A stretch of DNA of 64,000 bases, taken from the NCBI GenBank assembly GCA_028824715.1, contig JAPPCV010000114.1, positions 86,127-150,126 on the forward strand, read 5' to 3'. Under the pieces are notes generated by a model. It did not search any database. It saw only the letters and a list, made by a program, of their open reading frames with translations, and was not told the DNA's origin. Below, piece by piece: positions 45,504-53,343 of this stretch. The position numbers and the translations under genes are program-made. The stretch's first letter is position 1, and each line of letters begins with the position of its first letter. Origin of the DNA: Boseongicola sp. GTDB taxonomy: Bacteria > Pseudomonadota > Alphaproteobacteria > Rhodobacterales > Rhodobacteraceae.

Positions 45504-47090
45504 TCAGAGCAACCAGGTCTTTACCAGCGCGCCATCGAACATCGAACCGCCGCCGGGATCGCCGACCCAGCCGCCAAGGCTCGTGCTGACCGCGTCAATG
45601 AAGTCGTTGAACATGGGAACGATGACGCCACCTTCGTCACGCAACATGACGGACATCTGGCGATAAAGCTCCTTGCGCTTGACCAGGTCAAGCTCTGCCT
45701 TGGCCTGTGCCAGCAATGCGTCGAAATCATCCCGGAAGAACCGGGTGTCATTCCAGTCTGCATCCGACTTGTACGCGGTCGAGAACATCTGGTCCTGCAC
45801 CGGGCGTCCGCTCCAGTAGGAGGCACAGAACGGCTCCTTGTTCCAGACCTCTGACCAGTAGCCATCGTTTGGCACCCGTTCCACCTGCAGCGGGATGCCG
45901 GCCCTTTTCGCGCTCTGCTGGAACAGCTGGGATGCGTCGACCGCGCCCGGAAAGGCTGCTTCAGACACTTTCAGAACGATCGGGCTGCCATCATGGCCGG
46001 ACTTCTCGTAGTGGAACCTGGCCTTCTCGGGATCGTAGGCGCGCTGCCCCAGATCATCGGAATACAAGGGATAGGCCGCATTGATAGGCGTATCGTTTCC
46101 GACGCTGCCATAGCCGCGCAGGATCTTGTCCACCATTTCCTCGCGGTCGATGGCGTATTTCAATGCCAGACGCAGGTCGTTGTTGTCAAAGGGCGCAGTG
46201 TCATTGTGCATGATGAACACGTAGTGGCCCCGGCCCGAGATGCTCTCGATATTGATGTTGGGGGCACGGCCCAGCAATTCGGCAACCTTGGGATCGACCC
46301 GGTTGATGTAATGGACCTGTCCGCTTTGCAATGCGGCCGCCCGCGCCGTGTTGTCATTGAGCACGACAACCTCGACCTGATCTGCATGACCGCGGCCGTC
46401 GTCCCAGTAGTTCGCGAACTTGGTAAAGCCATGACGAACACCCGGTTCGTTGAACTCCAGTACATAAGGACCGCATCCAATGCCGGAGGCCGGATCGTCA
46501 AAGCCACCTCCTGGCTGAATCACGAGGTGATAGTCTGCCATCAGATAGACCAGGTCGGCATTCGGGGTTGAAAGCGTCACGCTGAAGATGTCCCCATCGG
46601 TCTTCATCGACTCGATGCCGCGCATGACGCCAAGTGCGCCGGATTGCGAATCATCGGCCGAATGGCGCTCCATGGTCTTGAGCACATCATCGGGCGTCAA
46701 CGTCTTGCCGTTGTGGAACTCGACTCCCTTGCGGATGCGGAAATGCCAGGTCCTGGCGCCGGCGCTGGATTCAACGCTCTCGGCCAACCGGTTCACGATT
46801 TCTCCCTCGGGGCTGACTTCAACGAGAAGATCGCCAAAGGCCGTCAGATTGTGTGAAGGGACACTGCTGGCTGACAGCGCTGGATCAAGGCTGTTCGTGC
46901 TTTCCCCACCCTGAATGCCGGCCTTGATAACGCCGCCCTTGTTCGGGCCCATCGCCTTCACGGACGTGGCCAGCAGACTTCCCGCCATTGCAGTGCTCAG
47001 GCCCAACGCAGAGGTCCTGCCAAAGAACTCCCGTCGGCTCATCAGCCCGGCAGCCGTGCGTCTCACATAATCGTCGATCTTTCTGGACAT
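45504..47090 (-). CDS. Extracellular solute-binding protein family 5 (DppA/OppA-like), Tat signal
   Basis: A 528-residue binding protein, first gene of the importer operon. The N-terminus has a twin-arginine motif MSRREFFGRTSALGLS followed by a hydrophobic stretch, so export is probably by Tat. The mature domain shows SLDPALSASSVPSHN, RIRKGVEFHNGKTLTPDDV (the family 5 signature) and LRLALKYAIDREEMVDKI. ATG 47090 is preceded by GGAGAAAG. The ligand may be a peptide, opine or other small compound; the EEP gene downstream hints at a phosphodiester-containing compound. Confidence 0.9.
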   Translation of the reverse strand: MSRKIDDYVRRTAAGLMSRREFFGRTSALGLSTAMAGSLLATSVKAMGPNKGGVIKAGIQGGESTNSLDPALSASSVPSHNLTAFGDLLVEVSPEGEIVNRLAESVESSAGARTWHFRIRKGVEFHNGKTLTPDDVLKTMERHSADDSQSGALGVMRGIESMKTDGDIFSVTLSTPNADLVYLMADYHLVIQPGGGFDDPASGIGCGPYVLEFNEPGVRHGFTKFANYWDDGRGHADQVEVVVLNDNTARAAALQSGQVHYINRVDPKVAELLGRAPNINIESISGRGHYVFIMHNDTAPFDNNDLRLALKYAIDREEMVDKILRGYGSVGNDTPINAAYPLYSDDLGQRAYDPEKARFHYEKSGHDGSPIVLKVSEAAFPGAVDASQLFQQSAKRAGIPLQVERVPNDGYWSEVWNKEPFCASYWSGRPVQDQMFSTAYKSDADWNDTRFFRDDFDALLAQAKAELDLVKRKELYRQMSVMLRDEGGVIVPMFNDFIDAVSTSLGGWVGDPGGGSMFDGALVKTWLL

Positions 47091-47755
47091 CACTTTCTCC
47101 CTTTTTTTTGTCCCTGCCGAATCCCGGCAAGGGGCCACAACGCCCAAATCACACGATCCCACCTGGGATCGTTCCCCTTGAGCTTTTTTTGCAAAACACT
47201 GAGTGAACGAACGCAGGTGATCGACTCACCCATTTCAGACTTTGTCAATGCACGCCGGATTTCAAGGCTGTTGCCGCGGATTTTCCGGCCCGGCGGCCCT
47301 GGAAGCCGCCAAATTCCCGTGATCGGCGGATTCCGGCCAAGGGAATGCGATGCCCCGGCACGGCGGGGACGTTGCCACCGTACGGATGCGTGTCGGAGTC
47401 CCAAGTGCCAGGCCAAGGGGGTGGCTGGACCGCAGGGAACTCGAAGAGGTCACTTGGCAAGGCGCGTCATGCACGCCGCGACCATCCCGCGGACACCCCG
47501 GCGATCCTTGCTACGGTCAGCGCCAAGAGAAAGTTCGCGCCAGGCTTCCTGAAGATCTCTTCGACTTTCGACTACGATGCACAGCGTGGGGCACCTTGGC
47601 GACGCGCCTGCGTGGCGCATCTCTCGGCGTCGCCAGCCATTGTGCATAGTCCTGCATGCGTTCGTGTCCGGCGATTTCCCAAATGTCAGGCTTGATCCTG
47701 GGTCGCGCCGCCACGAGATACGCAACAGGCAGTGCAGGCAAGGGAGAAGATGCAA
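47091..47755. promoter_or_regulatory. Intergenic region between importer operon and ion-channel gene
   Basis: 665 bp between divergent genes. It must hold both promoters. A perfect palindrome lies at 47153-47172 (see entry). A T-run (CTTTTTTTTG, 47101-47110) is in the leader just before the binding-protein ribosome site, and CTTTTTTTGC lies at 47183-47192. The part between about 47280 and 47740 contains only ORFs without domain character. No gene is called. Confidence 0.45.
47153..47172. promoter_or_regulatory. Perfect 9-bp inverted repeat, operator candidate
   Basis: ACGATCCCA (47153-47161) and TGGGATCGT (47164-47172) are exactly complementary with CC between. It stands 63-82 bp upstream of the start of the binding-protein gene at 47090, a good place for an operator or for an RNA hairpin. 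The regulator is not apparent; no regulator gene lies in this operon. Confidence 0.6.
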
Positions 47756-48541
47756 ATGACGGGCGTACGTGAATCGCTGGCAGCATGGATGGAACGGCCG
47801 ACCGTTCAACGCATGATAATCGGCGTGATCGTCTTCAATGCAATCCTGCTCGGCATGGAGACGTCCGAAGTGATCATGACGCGTGCGGGCCGGCTCGTCA
47901 CACTGTTGGACCGGATCTGCCTCGGCATCTTTGCGGCCGAGATCTTGGCGAAGCTCTACGCCTACCGTGGCCGGTTCTTCCGTGACGGATGGAACATTGC
48001 GGACTTCATGATCGTTGCCGTTTCGCTCATGCCGGGGGCAAACACGCTGTCGGTCTTGCGCGCGCTCCGGATTCTGCGGGCGTTGCGCCTTGTGTCTACG
48101 GTTCCGAGCCTCCGCCGGGTCATGGAGGGACTGATCGGCGCCTTGCCTGGGATGGCGTCGGTTCTCGGATTGACAGGTCTTATCTTCTATGTCGGCTCCG
48201 TCATCACCACGAAACTCTACGGCGGTGACTTCCCCGAGTGGTTCGGCACGATCGGCCGGTCAGCATATTCCCTCTTTCAGATCATGACGCTCGAAAGCTG
48301 GTCCATGGGCATCGTTCGAGTTGTCATGGCAGACTATCCCTATGCCTGGGCCTTTTTCGTACCCTTCATCATCGTCACGACATTCGCCGTGATGAACCTC
48401 GTGGTCGGGCTCATTGTCAATGCGATGCAGCAATCACACTATGAAGAGCAGTCCGGTGCGACCGACATTTACCGCGATGAGGTTCTTCGCCGTCTCGCCG
48501 CCATAGAAGGCCGGCTGGTAGATTTGGACGGGCGAAAGTGA
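47756..48541 (+). CDS. Voltage-gated sodium channel, NaChBac/NavAb family
   Basis: A 261-residue single-domain six-helix channel subunit. S4 at about 97-121 carries arginines every third residue: R102, R105, R108, R111 (LRALRILRALRLVS). The selectivity filter TLESWS is at 178-183 (MTLESWSMGIVR), identical in this core to NaChBac and NavAb, so sodium selectivity is expected after tetramer assembly. S6 is FFVPFIIVTTFAVMNLVVGL, followed by a C-terminal helical tail (DEVLRRLAAIEGRLVDLDG) likely to form the four-helix coiled coil. Start: AGGGAG at 47741-47746 best serves ATG 47756; ATG 47750 and GTG 47732 are alternatives. It is alone, divergent from the importer. Confidence 0.92.
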   Translation: MTGVRESLAAWMERPTVQRMIIGVIVFNAILLGMETSEVIMTRAGRLVTLLDRICLGIFAAEILAKLYAYRGRFFRDGWNIADFMIVAVSLMPGANTLSVLRALRILRALRLVSTVPSLRRVMEGLIGALPGMASVLGLTGLIFYVGSVITTKLYGGDFPEWFGTIGRSAYSLFQIMTLESWSMGIVRVVMADYPYAWAFFVPFIIVTTFAVMNLVVGLIVNAMQQSHYEEQSGATDIYRDEVLRRLAAIEGRLVDLDGRK

Positions 48542-48582
48542 TTGCGCTGATCGTTGCGGGTCTTGGGCGATGGCGCGGAGAT

Positions 48583-48623
48583 GCCCGACGCGATTGCGGC
48601 GTCGTCGGGCAGGAACTTTTTTT
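48583..48623 (+). terminator. Intrinsic terminator candidate after the channel gene
   Basis: GCCCGACG (48583-48590) pairs with CGTCGGGC (48603-48610); AGGAAC and seven T's (48617-48623) follow. It lies 42 bp after the channel stop. The stem is strong, but the T-run starts 6 nt after it, slightly further than usual. Confidence 0.55.
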
Positions 48624-49153
48624 GCGTGCACTTTTGGGCGGGATCATGAAACCACGCGCTTGCGATTGTGCCAGCGCGGCGCCGTGAATCTGCTCAAGCG
48701 ACATGGCTTTCGGCGCAGGAAGGCGCCGCGGGTCTGACGGAAGGATTCCAGCAGCGTCACGTTCGAGTACGGGTTCGGGCCACTCCACGAGAGCGATAGC
48801 GGCTCGTTCTGTGACAATTCTGCAAGCTTCATCTGGTCCCAGGGTCCGCTTCGCCAAAGGGTGTTCTGCGGACATGGAATCCATGGCTGGCGAACGAGCC
48901 TCGGACCTACCTGTGCGCCGAACATGCCTCGGCGAGGCAAGCTGTCATATGCGTGCCTCAATGCGGTCCTGTCGCTCCGGTTCGTCCAGAAGTTGACACC
49001 GCACTTCGAGCCAATCAGGCCTTTTCAAGGCGGCTTGGCGAGGGCGACCAGGGCGTCATTGACGGCGAGAATCGGGATCGGGAAGGTGATGATTCCGACG
49101 CACGGGACAGCTGACAAGACATGCTGCAGACCGGATCTGAGAAGCCAGCAGGG
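48624..49153. other. Gene-free stretch between channel and LacI-family gene
   Basis: About 530 bp between convergent genes. Short ORFs on both strands (for example 48644-48961 minus, with SLSWSGPNPYSNVTLLESFR) are protein-like in places but match no family that could be recognised. They may be remnants. Confidence 0.4.
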
Positions 49154-50170
49154 CTAGCGGACGGGGCCGCTTGTCGACCGAACTATCAGCTCGGGTGGCA
49201 CAAGTTCCCCGCTGCCGGAGGCGCTTTCCCTGACTATGAGCGCGACAATCAGCTTGGCGGCCTTCGATCCAATGGTATGCGCCGGAATTCGGACCGTCGT
49301 CAGGCTTGGCTCGAAATCCTTGGACCCGTGGAAGTCACCGATCCCCGTGATCGTCACGTGCTCCGGCACCGAGACTCCCGATCTTCTGAGGGCATGAATC
49401 GCGCCCCAGGCAAGAACGTCATTGCCGCAGATGATCGCCGTCGGACGCCGCGGAAACCTGATCAGCCTGGCAACCTTGCTCTTGGCGGCCGAGACGCTGT
49501 ATGGCGTCTCCAATCGCCAGTCCTCTGCGATTTTCAGCCCCTGTGAGGCGAGCGAATCCTCGACTCCGGACAGCCGCTGAAATGCCCGGTCATTTCCCGA
49601 AGTCGGCGGGAAGACCGCGGCAATCGAACGATGGCCAAGGCGTACCACGTGGTCGCCAATCAAGCGGCCGGCCAGGTAGTTGTCGGAGCCGACGCAGGGC
49701 ATCGGGGCGTCGTCGGAGTGGTTCCAAAGCAGGACCGTCGGCGTGTTCTGCTGGCGCAAGAGACCATATGTATCGTCGGAGTGTTCCAGGCCAATCAAGG
49801 CCATGCCGTCCACCCGATGCTCTAGCATCTTCCGGGCGATCGCGTATTCGCGTTCCAGTCGGTAGCCATGCGAGGCCAGCAGGATAGTGAATCCCTGTTC
49901 CTCCACGCTTTGGGAGAAGCTCTGGATCAGTTCGGCAAAAATGGCATGATCGACTGTCGGCACGATCAGGCCGATCGTGCCGCCGCGAATGCCGTGAATT
50001 GTCTGGGCGGCACGATTGCGGATGTAGCCTAGCCGTCGCACCGCCGCGTCGATCCTTTTGCGTGTTGCCGCTTTGACCAACTCGGGATGATTGAAGCTGC
50101 GCGACACGGTCGAAGGAGATACGCGCGCAGCCTTGGCGACAGCAATGATGTCGGCCTTTTTCTCTTTCAT
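49154..50170 (-). CDS. LacI-family transcriptional regulator
   Basis: A 338-residue LacI regulator. The helix-turn-helix and hinge lie at about 8-62 (IIAVAKAARVSPSTVSRSFN, then RKRIDAAVRRLGYIRNRAAQ). The sugar-binding-protein-like domain follows (TIGLIVPTVDHAIFAELIQS, then MPCVGSDNYLAGRLIGDHVV and TAIICGNDVLAWGAIHALRR). It is divergent from the TTT-SauS-SauT genes, with 109 bp between starts, and an inverted repeat in that gap is the probable operator. In the Cupriavidus sau cluster a divergently oriented regulator gene (sauR) has the same position. Confidence 0.9.
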   Translation of the reverse strand: MKEKKADIIAVAKAARVSPSTVSRSFNHPELVKAATRKRIDAAVRRLGYIRNRAAQTIHGIRGGTIGLIVPTVDHAIFAELIQSFSQSVEEQGFTILLASHGYRLEREYAIARKMLEHRVDGMALIGLEHSDDTYGLLRQQNTPTVLLWNHSDDAPMPCVGSDNYLAGRLIGDHVVRLGHRSIAAVFPPTSGNDRAFQRLSGVEDSLASQGLKIAEDWRLETPYSVSAAKSKVARLIRFPRRPTAIICGNDVLAWGAIHALRRSGVSVPEHVTITGIGDFHGSKDFEPSLTTVRIPAHTIGSKAAKLIVALIVRESASGSGELVPPELIVRSTSGPVR

Positions 50171-50203
50171 ATCATCGTGTTGTCTAGCAAATCGCGACCA
50201 ATA

Positions 50204-50231
50204 ATGAAAACATTTGCAAAACTATTTTCAT
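50204..50231. promoter_or_regulatory. Probable operator in the LacI/tctA gap
   Basis: ATGAAAA (50204-50210) and TTTTCAT (50225-50231) form a perfect inverted repeat with 14 bases between them, in the AT-rich gap between divergent starts (50170 and 50280). TGAAAA half-sites are typical of LacI-family operators, although the usual spacing is shorter, so two half-sites of separate operators are also possible. Confidence 0.5.
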
Positions 50232-50279
50232 CACGTAGTCTGATCTGTCAACCGACATGGGAGACAAAGGACGCCCGAA

Positions 50280-51809
50280 TTGGAATTTCTTGCTTACTTC
50301 GGGGAAGTGTTCACGCCGATCAATTTCGGCTTGTTGCTGATCGGCACGATTGGAGGGTTGCTTCTGGGTGCTACGCCCGGACTTTCGCCGACGATGGCGG
50401 TGGCGCTCTTGATTCCGTTCACGTTCAAGCTGGAACCTGCGCAGGGGCTGATCCTTTTGGGCGCGGCCTACACGTCCACTGTCGCAGGGGGCGCGGTCAG
50501 CGCGATCCTGCTGAAGATCCCGGGCGCACCGGCCAATATTGCGACGACGCTTGACGGCCACACAATGGCCAAGAAAGGCCAGGGGGCGCGAGCGCTGCAG
50601 TTGTCGTTTTTGGCCTCTGCGGTTGGCGGCGTCTTCGGCGTGCTCCTGTTGATATTTCTTACCCCTGTCCTGGCGCAATGGGCCCTGGCATTTGGTCCAT
50701 CGCACCTCTTTTGGCTGGCGATCCTTGGTGTCACCGTGATCGGTACGCTCGATTCCAGCTCTGTCGTGAAGGGTTTGCTGTCCGGTTGCATCGGGCTTTG
50801 GCTCGCCACGGTCGGGTTTGACGACATCATGGGTGCGCAGCGATTCATTTTTCACGATGCCGTGTCGGGCGGGATCAACGTGATCGCGGCGCTGATAGGG
50901 CTCTTCGCGATCCCGCAGGTGATCGGCATGTTCGCAAACGGGCGACGGTCGCTCGATGCCGAGATTCTGACCGTCGAACGGCACCCGATCTCCAAGGCCT
51001 TCGGAGAGGTGTTTTCGCGGCTGCGCGCGCTGTCCATCGGCACCATCACCGGTTCGATCATTGGTCTGATCCCGGGTGTCGGCGGACAGATTGCCGGGCT
51101 GGTCGCGTATGACCAGTCCAAGAAGATGAGCCCGGAACGCGACAAGTTTGGAACCGGCCATTCCGAGGGCGTGATTGCGGCAGAAAGCGCCAACAACGCA
51201 ATGGTTGGGCCTAGCCTGGTCCCGCTCCTGACCCTGTCGATTCCTGGCTCTCCCACAGCGGCGGTGCTGCTTGGGGGCCTCCTGATTCACGGCATATTCC
51301 CTGGCTCGGACCTCTTCGACAACCATCCAGACGTGGCCTGGACGTTCATTAACTCGATGCTGATTGGACAGGTCTTGATGTGCATTTTTGGGCTCTATGT
51401 TGCGGGGCTGGCCGCGCGCGTCGCTCAGGTGCCGAACGCGGTCATGGCCGCGGTGGTGCTGGGCTTGGCTGTATTCGGCAGCTATTCCGTGCAGCATTCG
51501 ATGGGCGACGTTTATGTCATGGCCGCCCTCGGAACCGGGATGTATTTTCTTGAACGCTTTGGCTTTTCCGCAGCGCCGCTGGTTCTGGGCCTGATCCTGG
51601 GACCGATCGCCGAGGCGAATTTCGTGCAAGGATCCATGATCGCCAATGCAACGTCGAGTATCGGCAGCTACTTCTTCACCGGGGCGCTGAACTTGGCACT
51701 GATCGCCACCGTGGTCGCCTCTATCGGCTATTCGGTCTGGCTGGAACTGCGCCACCGCCGCCACACGGCAAGGGAGGAGGCGGTGGCCAAGAATGAGGCG
51801 ACTCCATGA
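50280..51809 (+). CDS. tctA: Tripartite tricarboxylate transporter, large membrane subunit (TctA)
   Basis: A 509-residue TctA-family membrane protein with about 11-12 helices. Family landmarks are GLLLGATPGLSPTMAVALLI (the conserved P-G-L loop), ILLKIPGAPANIATTLDGH, GSIIGLIPGVGGQIAGLVAY (second pseudo-repeat loop) and LSIPGSPTAAVLLGGLLIHG. The start is TTG at 50280 with AAAGGA upstream; no in-frame ATG fits. TTT systems import carboxylates and sulfonates by a sodium or proton gradient with a periplasmic binding protein. It overlaps TctB by 4 nt. Confidence 0.9.
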   Translation: MEFLAYFGEVFTPINFGLLLIGTIGGLLLGATPGLSPTMAVALLIPFTFKLEPAQGLILLGAAYTSTVAGGAVSAILLKIPGAPANIATTLDGHTMAKKGQGARALQLSFLASAVGGVFGVLLLIFLTPVLAQWALAFGPSHLFWLAILGVTVIGTLDSSSVVKGLLSGCIGLWLATVGFDDIMGAQRFIFHDAVSGGINVIAALIGLFAIPQVIGMFANGRRSLDAEILTVERHPISKAFGEVFSRLRALSIGTITGSIIGLIPGVGGQIAGLVAYDQSKKMSPERDKFGTGHSEGVIAAESANNAMVGPSLVPLLTLSIPGSPTAAVLLGGLLIHGIFPGSDLFDNHPDVAWTFINSMLIGQVLMCIFGLYVAGLAARVAQVPNAVMAAVVLGLAVFGSYSVQHSMGDVYVMAALGTGMYFLERFGFSAAPLVLGLILGPIAEANFVQGSMIANATSSIGSYFFTGALNLALIATVVASIGYSVWLELRHRRHTAREEAVAKNEATP

Positions 51810-52270
51810 CCGACCTGCCGCGCGTGCAACACGTTGTCGCCAGCGGGCTTGTGGCCGCAGTAGGCGTTTCTGTGGCGTATGTCAGCTATACTCGGGAACC
51901 GGCGGCCGCGTTTCTGTTCCCGCGGATCATCTCGACGGTTTTTGTCGTGCTGGCACTTTGGACATTTGGCAAGGCGCTCCTTGGCCAAACCAAGGTCGGC
52001 AATGGTCTGGACCGGGAGGCGATGATCAATATCGCGCCGGGACTGGTCGTGTCGCTGATCTTCGTTTTCTGGGCTGCGCAAACCCTGGGATTCTATACGG
52101 CCTCGACCATCGCGTTTTTCGTTTTGCTGTCGCTTTACGATCCTGCCCCGCACGGGGAACTCAAGACCTGGATCAAGCGCATTCTCATCACCGCCGGATT
52201 CCTGGTGGTCATGTACGGTCTCTTCGCGAGACTGCTGAGTGTCTTCACTCCGCGAGAGATCTTTTTCTGA
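51806..52270 (+). CDS. tctB: Tripartite tricarboxylate transporter, small membrane subunit (TctB)
   Basis: A 154-residue protein with four predicted helices (about 8-28, 40-60, 78-105 and 125-145: VVSLIFVFWAAQTLGFYTAS, RILITAGFLVVMYGLFARLL). Size, topology and position after tctA identify TctB. It overlaps tctA by ATGA (51806-51809). The order tctA-tctB-tctC is one of the usual ones. Confidence 0.85.
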   Translation: MTDLPRVQHVVASGLVAAVGVSVAYVSYTREPAAAFLFPRIISTVFVVLALWTFGKALLGQTKVGNGLDREAMINIAPGLVVSLIFVFWAAQTLGFYTASTIAFFVLLSLYDPAPHGELKTWIKRILITAGFLVVMYGLFARLLSVFTPREIFF

Positions 52271-52314
52271 ACCGCAAGAGCGGCAGACCAACCAGTCCAA
52301 AAAGGAGGACCAAC

Positions 52315-53277
52315 ATGAAGAACCTGATAGCATCCGCCGGCATGGCGCTGACGGCCTTGGCCGGTGGCGCATTGGCTGACGACAACTACCCCGAGCGCCC
52401 CATCATGTTGATGGTTAGCTACGGTGCCGGAGGAGCAACTGACTTCCAGGCGCGAATCGTGACCATGACTGCGGGCAACGAAGATGCACTTGGCATGCCG
52501 ATCGCGATAATCAACAAGCCGGGCGCCGGCGGCCGCGTCGGCTGGAACTGGTTCGCTGGGCAAGCGGAATCCGACGGCTATACGCTCGGCGCCTACAACA
52601 TTCCGCATTTCATTGCCTAGTCGATCGAAGGCGGCGTGTCCTATTCCGCCGACAGTTTTGAACCCATCGCCAACTGGGGTGCCGACCCGGCGGTTTTCGT
52701 TGTCGCGGCGGACAGCGAGTTCGACTCGATGAACGACGTGGTCGAATATGCTTCGGCAAACCCTGGCAAGCTGACGTTCTCTGGCGCGGGCCTCTTTGTC
52801 GGCCACCACATAGCCGCGTTGCAGCTGGAAAAGGCCGCTGGGGTGAAACTGGCCTACATTCCGAACGACAAGGGGGGTGCGGGCGCAATGAAGGCCGTAA
52901 TCGCCGGCGAGGTTCTCGGCGGCGTCAACAATCTGTCGGACGCGTTCCGGGCGCGCGAAGCTGGCAACGTCAAGATTCTCGGCGTCTTCGACCTGGAACG
53001 GAATGATTTCCTTCCCGACGTGCCGACGCTGAAAGAGCAAGGTTTTGACATCGACAACTCATCGGTGAACTTCCGCGGAGTTATGGTGCCAAAGGGCACG
53101 CCACAGCCGATCATCGACAAGCTGGCTGAAGTGGTGCCGAAAATGTTCGCCAATGGCCGCGTGGCCGGCAAGATGAAGGCCGGTGGCTCGCCCATGCACA
53201 TCATGACACGTGACGAGGTGATTGAAATGTGGAAGGCCCGTGAAGTCGCCTTGAAAGAGCTGCTCGCCGGGCTTTGA
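52315..53277 (+). pseudogene. tctC: TTT solute-binding protein (TctC/Bug family) interrupted by in-frame TAG
   Basis: The frame 52315-53277 encodes a complete TctC/Bug binding protein in one phase, but codon 102 is TAG (52618-52620). Before it: signal peptide (MKNLIASAGMALTALAGGAL), YPERPIMLMVSYGAGGATDF, INKPGAGGRVGWNWFAGQ and GAYNIPHFIA. After it, in the same frame: IEGGVSYSADSFEPIANWGA, SANPGKLTFSGAG, NDKGGAGAMKAVIAGEVLGG and the normal end EVALKELLAGL. A CAG-to-TAG change (Gln) would explain it. A strong ribosome site (AAAGGAGG) precedes ATG 52315. No other damage is seen, so the mutation is recent, a sequencing error, or suppressed. Confidence 0.85.
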
Positions 53278-53294
53278 TGCCATGAGACCAAGTG

Positions 53295-53319
53295 CAGGGT
53301 GGGCTTGATGCCCACCCTG
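53295..53319 (+). promoter_or_regulatory. Strong intercistronic hairpin between tctC and SauS-like gene
   Basis: CAGGGTGGGC (53295-53304) pairs perfectly with GCCCACCCTG (53310-53319) across the 5-nt loop TTGAT. It lies 18 bp after the tctC stop and 25 bp before the next start. No T-run follows, so it is more likely to stabilise the upstream mRNA or set the ratio of transporter to enzymes than to end transcription fully. Confidence 0.6.
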
Positions 53320-53343
53320 CCGCCATTCCTGACGGACGGTTCG

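Noticed and set aside
50184..51764. 526-residue minus-strand ORF opposite tctA
   Set aside because: It is an antisense shadow of a clear TctA gene, with Arg/His/Gln-rich composition and no domain; long antisense ORFs are expected in this GC-rich DNA. Similar shadows opposite the binding-protein, oxidase and permease genes were also dropped.
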